Shown here one piece after another: positions 30,939 to 33,581 of a stretch of DNA of 33,581 nucleotides (within the stretch, counting starts at the first letter, position 1; the number at the start of each line of letters is the position of its first letter). The notes below the pieces were generated by a model. The model did no database searches, was not told where the DNA came from, and worked only from the letters and a program-made list of their open reading frames with translations. The stretch comes from Ophiothrix spiculata (lineage: Eukaryota; Echinodermata; Ophiuroidea; Amphilepidida; Ophiotrichidae): assembly GCA_000969725.1 (NCBI GenBank), contig JXSR01S003768.1. One strand, given 5' to 3'. The translations under genes and the position numbers were made by a program.

Positions 30939-32017
30939 CCAGGTGTCCTAAAAAATGGTTACATGTAGAAAAATTATCGTGCGCAAAAACTACAGTAGTT
31001 GGAGACACGAAACGTTGCACAAATTATATGACAGCCCTCTTCTAGATACTCGTAAAATTTTGATATGACAGCGTTTTATATTTTGAGTTATCAGCAAAAT
31101 TATATACCCATGTCAGAAACGTATTTATTCAAAATTCAACAAAATAGTAAAAATACGCGTTTTGTTTTATCTTAATTAATGTGCAACCTTTTTTTTTTTA
31201 CTGATAGTGTAGAGTCACAGACTTTATAAAACAAAATTTGGTAAAATGTTCAATGAATAATAATTGAACTCTCTTCCGGTATATCAATTATTCAAATTAT
31301 GGATATCTGCATTACATGCATTCCAGAATGAGTTGTTTATATTGAACCTGTCAATCAAATTTTGGCGCGAAAGCTGAAGAATACTGCAGTAAGCATATTG
31401 AAATTTCACGGATAACATTAATTCCTTAACTGTTTATACTGTGTATAAATTTTGAATAATCATCTGCATTATATGACGCTTAAATTTACAAGGCATGTTT
31501 AATTTATAGTTTTCTTTATTCATTAGCAAAAGTCCGATAAAAATCCGCTATTAAGAAATAACAAAAAAATTGCCCTAAATCAGACTTCAACATAATGTTC
31601 GAATCTGGGACAATTTATGACGTCATAATTACGTAACAGTTTATCGGATTTTTATGATTTTGGTTTTTATGACTTTCATTTTTCAATGGAAAGAAGAAAC
31701 CCTACCCTACACTATTATAAAGCAACTTAGCTTTGGGCCTGCAAATTTCAAGTTCACATGGTGTTGGACTTAAAAAGGGTTAAAATTAAATGAAATGAAC
31801 ATTCTTACGATCTTATTGAAGTTTGAACAAATAGGTTTCTGACAAAGGTATCTATCTTTGTTGATAACTCAAAAGATAATGAAGCTGTGATATTTATAGT
31901 TTACGAGTATCTAGACGAGGGATGTAACATGCTTGGCGCAAAGTTTTGTTTTTCCAACTACTATAGTTTTTGCACATGGTCATTTTTCTACATGTAACCA
32001 TTTTTTGGGACACCTGG
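30939..32017. mobile_element. Mariner-like MITE family P, unit 2 of a tandem pair
   Basis: The 1079-bp element is collinear with 29877-30938 at roughly 80% identity by eye. It directly abuts unit 1: ACACCTGG|CCAGGTGT with no TA between. It is followed by TA (32018-32019). The core 31480-31783 carries TGACGTCA (31618-31625) and ATTACGTAAC (31628-31637). It is non-coding. Confidence 0.85.
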
Positions 32018-33313
32018 TATATAGCCGTCGTATATTCATGCAAGATAGACGTCACATATTTCTCAACATACAGAACGTCGAGTTCGATATACAGAACGTC
32101 GTGAAAGATCGTCGTCATATATTTCTTAACATACAGAATGTTTTAAAAGATCGACGTCACATATATATTTCTCCACATACTGAACGTCGTAACAGGTTGA
32201 CGTCACATATTTCTAAACATACAGAACGTTAGAACGTCGTATTTTTGTCCGCTATGGCATTCCATAGGATTGCATATTTATCATAAAACATTGTTTTTGT
32301 AAATGTTTGAACATGTGAAAATGCCAAAGCCGCATTTACGGCTGGTTCACATTTACATTAAAATATAAGCTATACCCAGTATAATAGAAATTCGAGATCA
32401 TTTTATCTATAAAACTTGTTCTCCCGGCGGACAGTTCCAATTAAATATAAGTGATGGATGTTTTTATGTTTCTAAATTGTAGCCTAAATGATAAGCCTAT
32501 AAATATTTTTGTAAATTTTGTTCGTTGCTGGGGAATCTAACTGCCCGGGGAGGGGGGCCTATCGAAGAAAATAGTGCGTTACGCCGTTTAGGGCCGAATT
32601 CAATGTGTTTCGCCATTCATTAAGGATTCAAATGTCCATTATGCCGTTTAGAGATCAATTTTAGTGTATTACGACATTTAGGGGTATTATATTGAATATT
32701 TTACGCCATTAGGGATTGGAATTCGCTGTACATGATTACAACATTTAGGGTCCGATTTTGAGATGCTCTGACGAGCATGCGTGCCACTTTTTTCTTCGAG
32801 TGGCCCCCGGCTCTAACTGATGGTTACTTTACCTGATCAGAAAAAAATAATGGAATTGCAATAGGATGTTGGCTGACAAGCTTAATTGACACGGTGCAAG
32901 CTGTGTATGGCACGGTGCTCATCTGTTTTACCGTTCCTTTTCCGGCTGAGTTATTTGTTTTACTTGGTTTCATATTGTGTAGCAAATGAGATTTATTTCT
33001 CCAGTAACGTTCTTTGTCTTGTCTTACCATTCTATCATTTACGGTAAACTTTCTAATAGCATTTTGCTGGTAAAATGTTCTTTAAATCCAAAATATTGTT
33101 AGAGAGTGACGATAAAAACAGTTATACAAGTAAACAAATTAAAATAATTACGCAATGTTTGCGTGTAAAATAATTGTAATGTGTTAGTATTACATTTATT
33201 CAGCTGTAGCAAAATTGTTTCAATTATAGTTTGCACGTTAGATTTTACAAAACTGATAGGTGATGTAATTTGTGGTATTTTTTAAAACTGATTTGGTCAT
33301 TTTCCCCAAATAC
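32018..33313. repeat. Dispersed repeat C, copy 2
   Basis: Aligns with 6105-7643 from TATATAGCCGTC to CAAATACTTAA. It has lost about 180 bp relative to copy 1 at about 32566 (between two AGAAAA tracts). Its left edge is set by the family P insertion and its right edge by the TTAA insertion at 33314. The frame across 31933-32232 is a by-product of the 44-bp array. Confidence 0.85.
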
Positions 33314-33317
33314 TTAA

Positions 33318-33581
33318 CCCTAAAAGATCCGGGGGCGGATTCCGCCCCCCTCCGACATTTTTTGTAATACCTCCCGCCGGTTGTTATTTTTTCGCGCTGA
33401 AACTTCTTGACATTTTTTTGTCAAGCCTTGAGCTTATTTTAAGACCATTTTGTGAAAATCAGACCTAGGGTTAGGACGTGGCGTTGCGTAATAGCAAGCT
33501 GGGTCAAACGAGAAACTGACCAAATACTGATTTTCAATGGGAACAGATCGTGTTTTTTGCTTTCAGGATACCCTTCCACTT
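33318..33581 (+). mobile_element. piggyBac-like element, left end (partial, runs off window)
   Basis: CCCTAAAAGATCCGGGGG directly follows TTAA at 33314-33317. Repeat C copy 1 has the empty site, ACTTAAGTAG (TTAA 7640-7643), so insertion at TTAA is directly shown. A strong stem, GGGGGCGGA/TCCGCCCCC, lies at 33331-33349. It differs in sequence from the 4479 and 15462 MITEs, so it is a different family with the same target. No frame is visible in the available 264 bp. Confidence 0.75.

Noticed and set aside
31933..32232. 99-residue plus-strand frame with repeated DRRHIFLNIQN peptides
   Set aside because: It crosses the boundary between a MITE end and repeat C, and the peptide repeat is a direct product of the 44-bp DNA array. 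Copy 1 of the array does not keep the frame.
440..33030. Host protein-coding gene or exon
   Set aside because: No frame other than the LINE shows a known domain, and splice-site signals cannot be judged without transcripts. The window could lie inside a large intron, but nothing here shows it.

Overview
The window looks like non-coding, AT-rich DNA from an invertebrate animal nucleus. There are no bacterial-style operons or ribosome binding sites. Long open frames are almost absent, and recognisable sequence is mostly eukaryotic transposable elements: an RTE-type LINE, piggyBac-like TTAA MITEs, mariner-like TA MITEs, hAT-like ends and tRNA-derived heads. A marine invertebrate is the best guess, possibly a hemichordate, echinoderm or mollusc, but the sequence alone does not settle this. 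I found no host gene or exon that I can support.

Layout, left to right. 45-2956 is a dispersed repeat (R1, copy A) split near 399/2613 by about 2.2 kb of inserted DNA. The insert holds the 3' end of an RTE LINE (413-1147, minus) and a large palindromic element (about 1155-2605), whose left arm carries a smaller MITE (1176-1434). A tRNA-Glu-like remnant lies at 4163-4235 and a piggyBac-like MITE at 4479-5068. Repeat C copy 1 spans 6105-7643. Two hairpin MITEs of one family sit at 8635-8789 and 10901-11061. Between and beside them are hAT-like ends (10077, 11229) and a cluster of AGGTCA half-sites (9648-9965). 14920-15369 is a nearly open frame of unknown origin, followed by a second piggyBac-like MITE at 15462-16066.

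16665-21923 is a mariner-like zone with CAGGGTG ends. It includes a perfect 131-bp inverted repeat (17265-17395 with 18310-18440) and a 1.18-kb TIR element (20746-21923). 22081-24375 holds two copies of a repeat with degenerate tRNA-like heads (R5), and a fragment of repeat C lies between them. 24376-28670 is mostly featureless. The right end is dense: R4 copy 2 (inverted), R1 copy B with an internal 151-bp tandem duplication, two abutting mariner-like MITEs (29877-30938 and 30939-32017), repeat C copy 2 (32018-33313), and a piggyBac-like element that starts at 33318 and runs off the window.

Nothing here works together as a pathway. The main value of the window is as a record of transposition: paired copies give filled and empty sites (R1 A/B; repeat C copies 1/2 at a TTAA), nested insertions and a tandem dimer. 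A sequence module carrying a CRE-type and a PAR-bZIP-type site is also shared between two different TIR classes. I did not find a convincing new protein-coding system.
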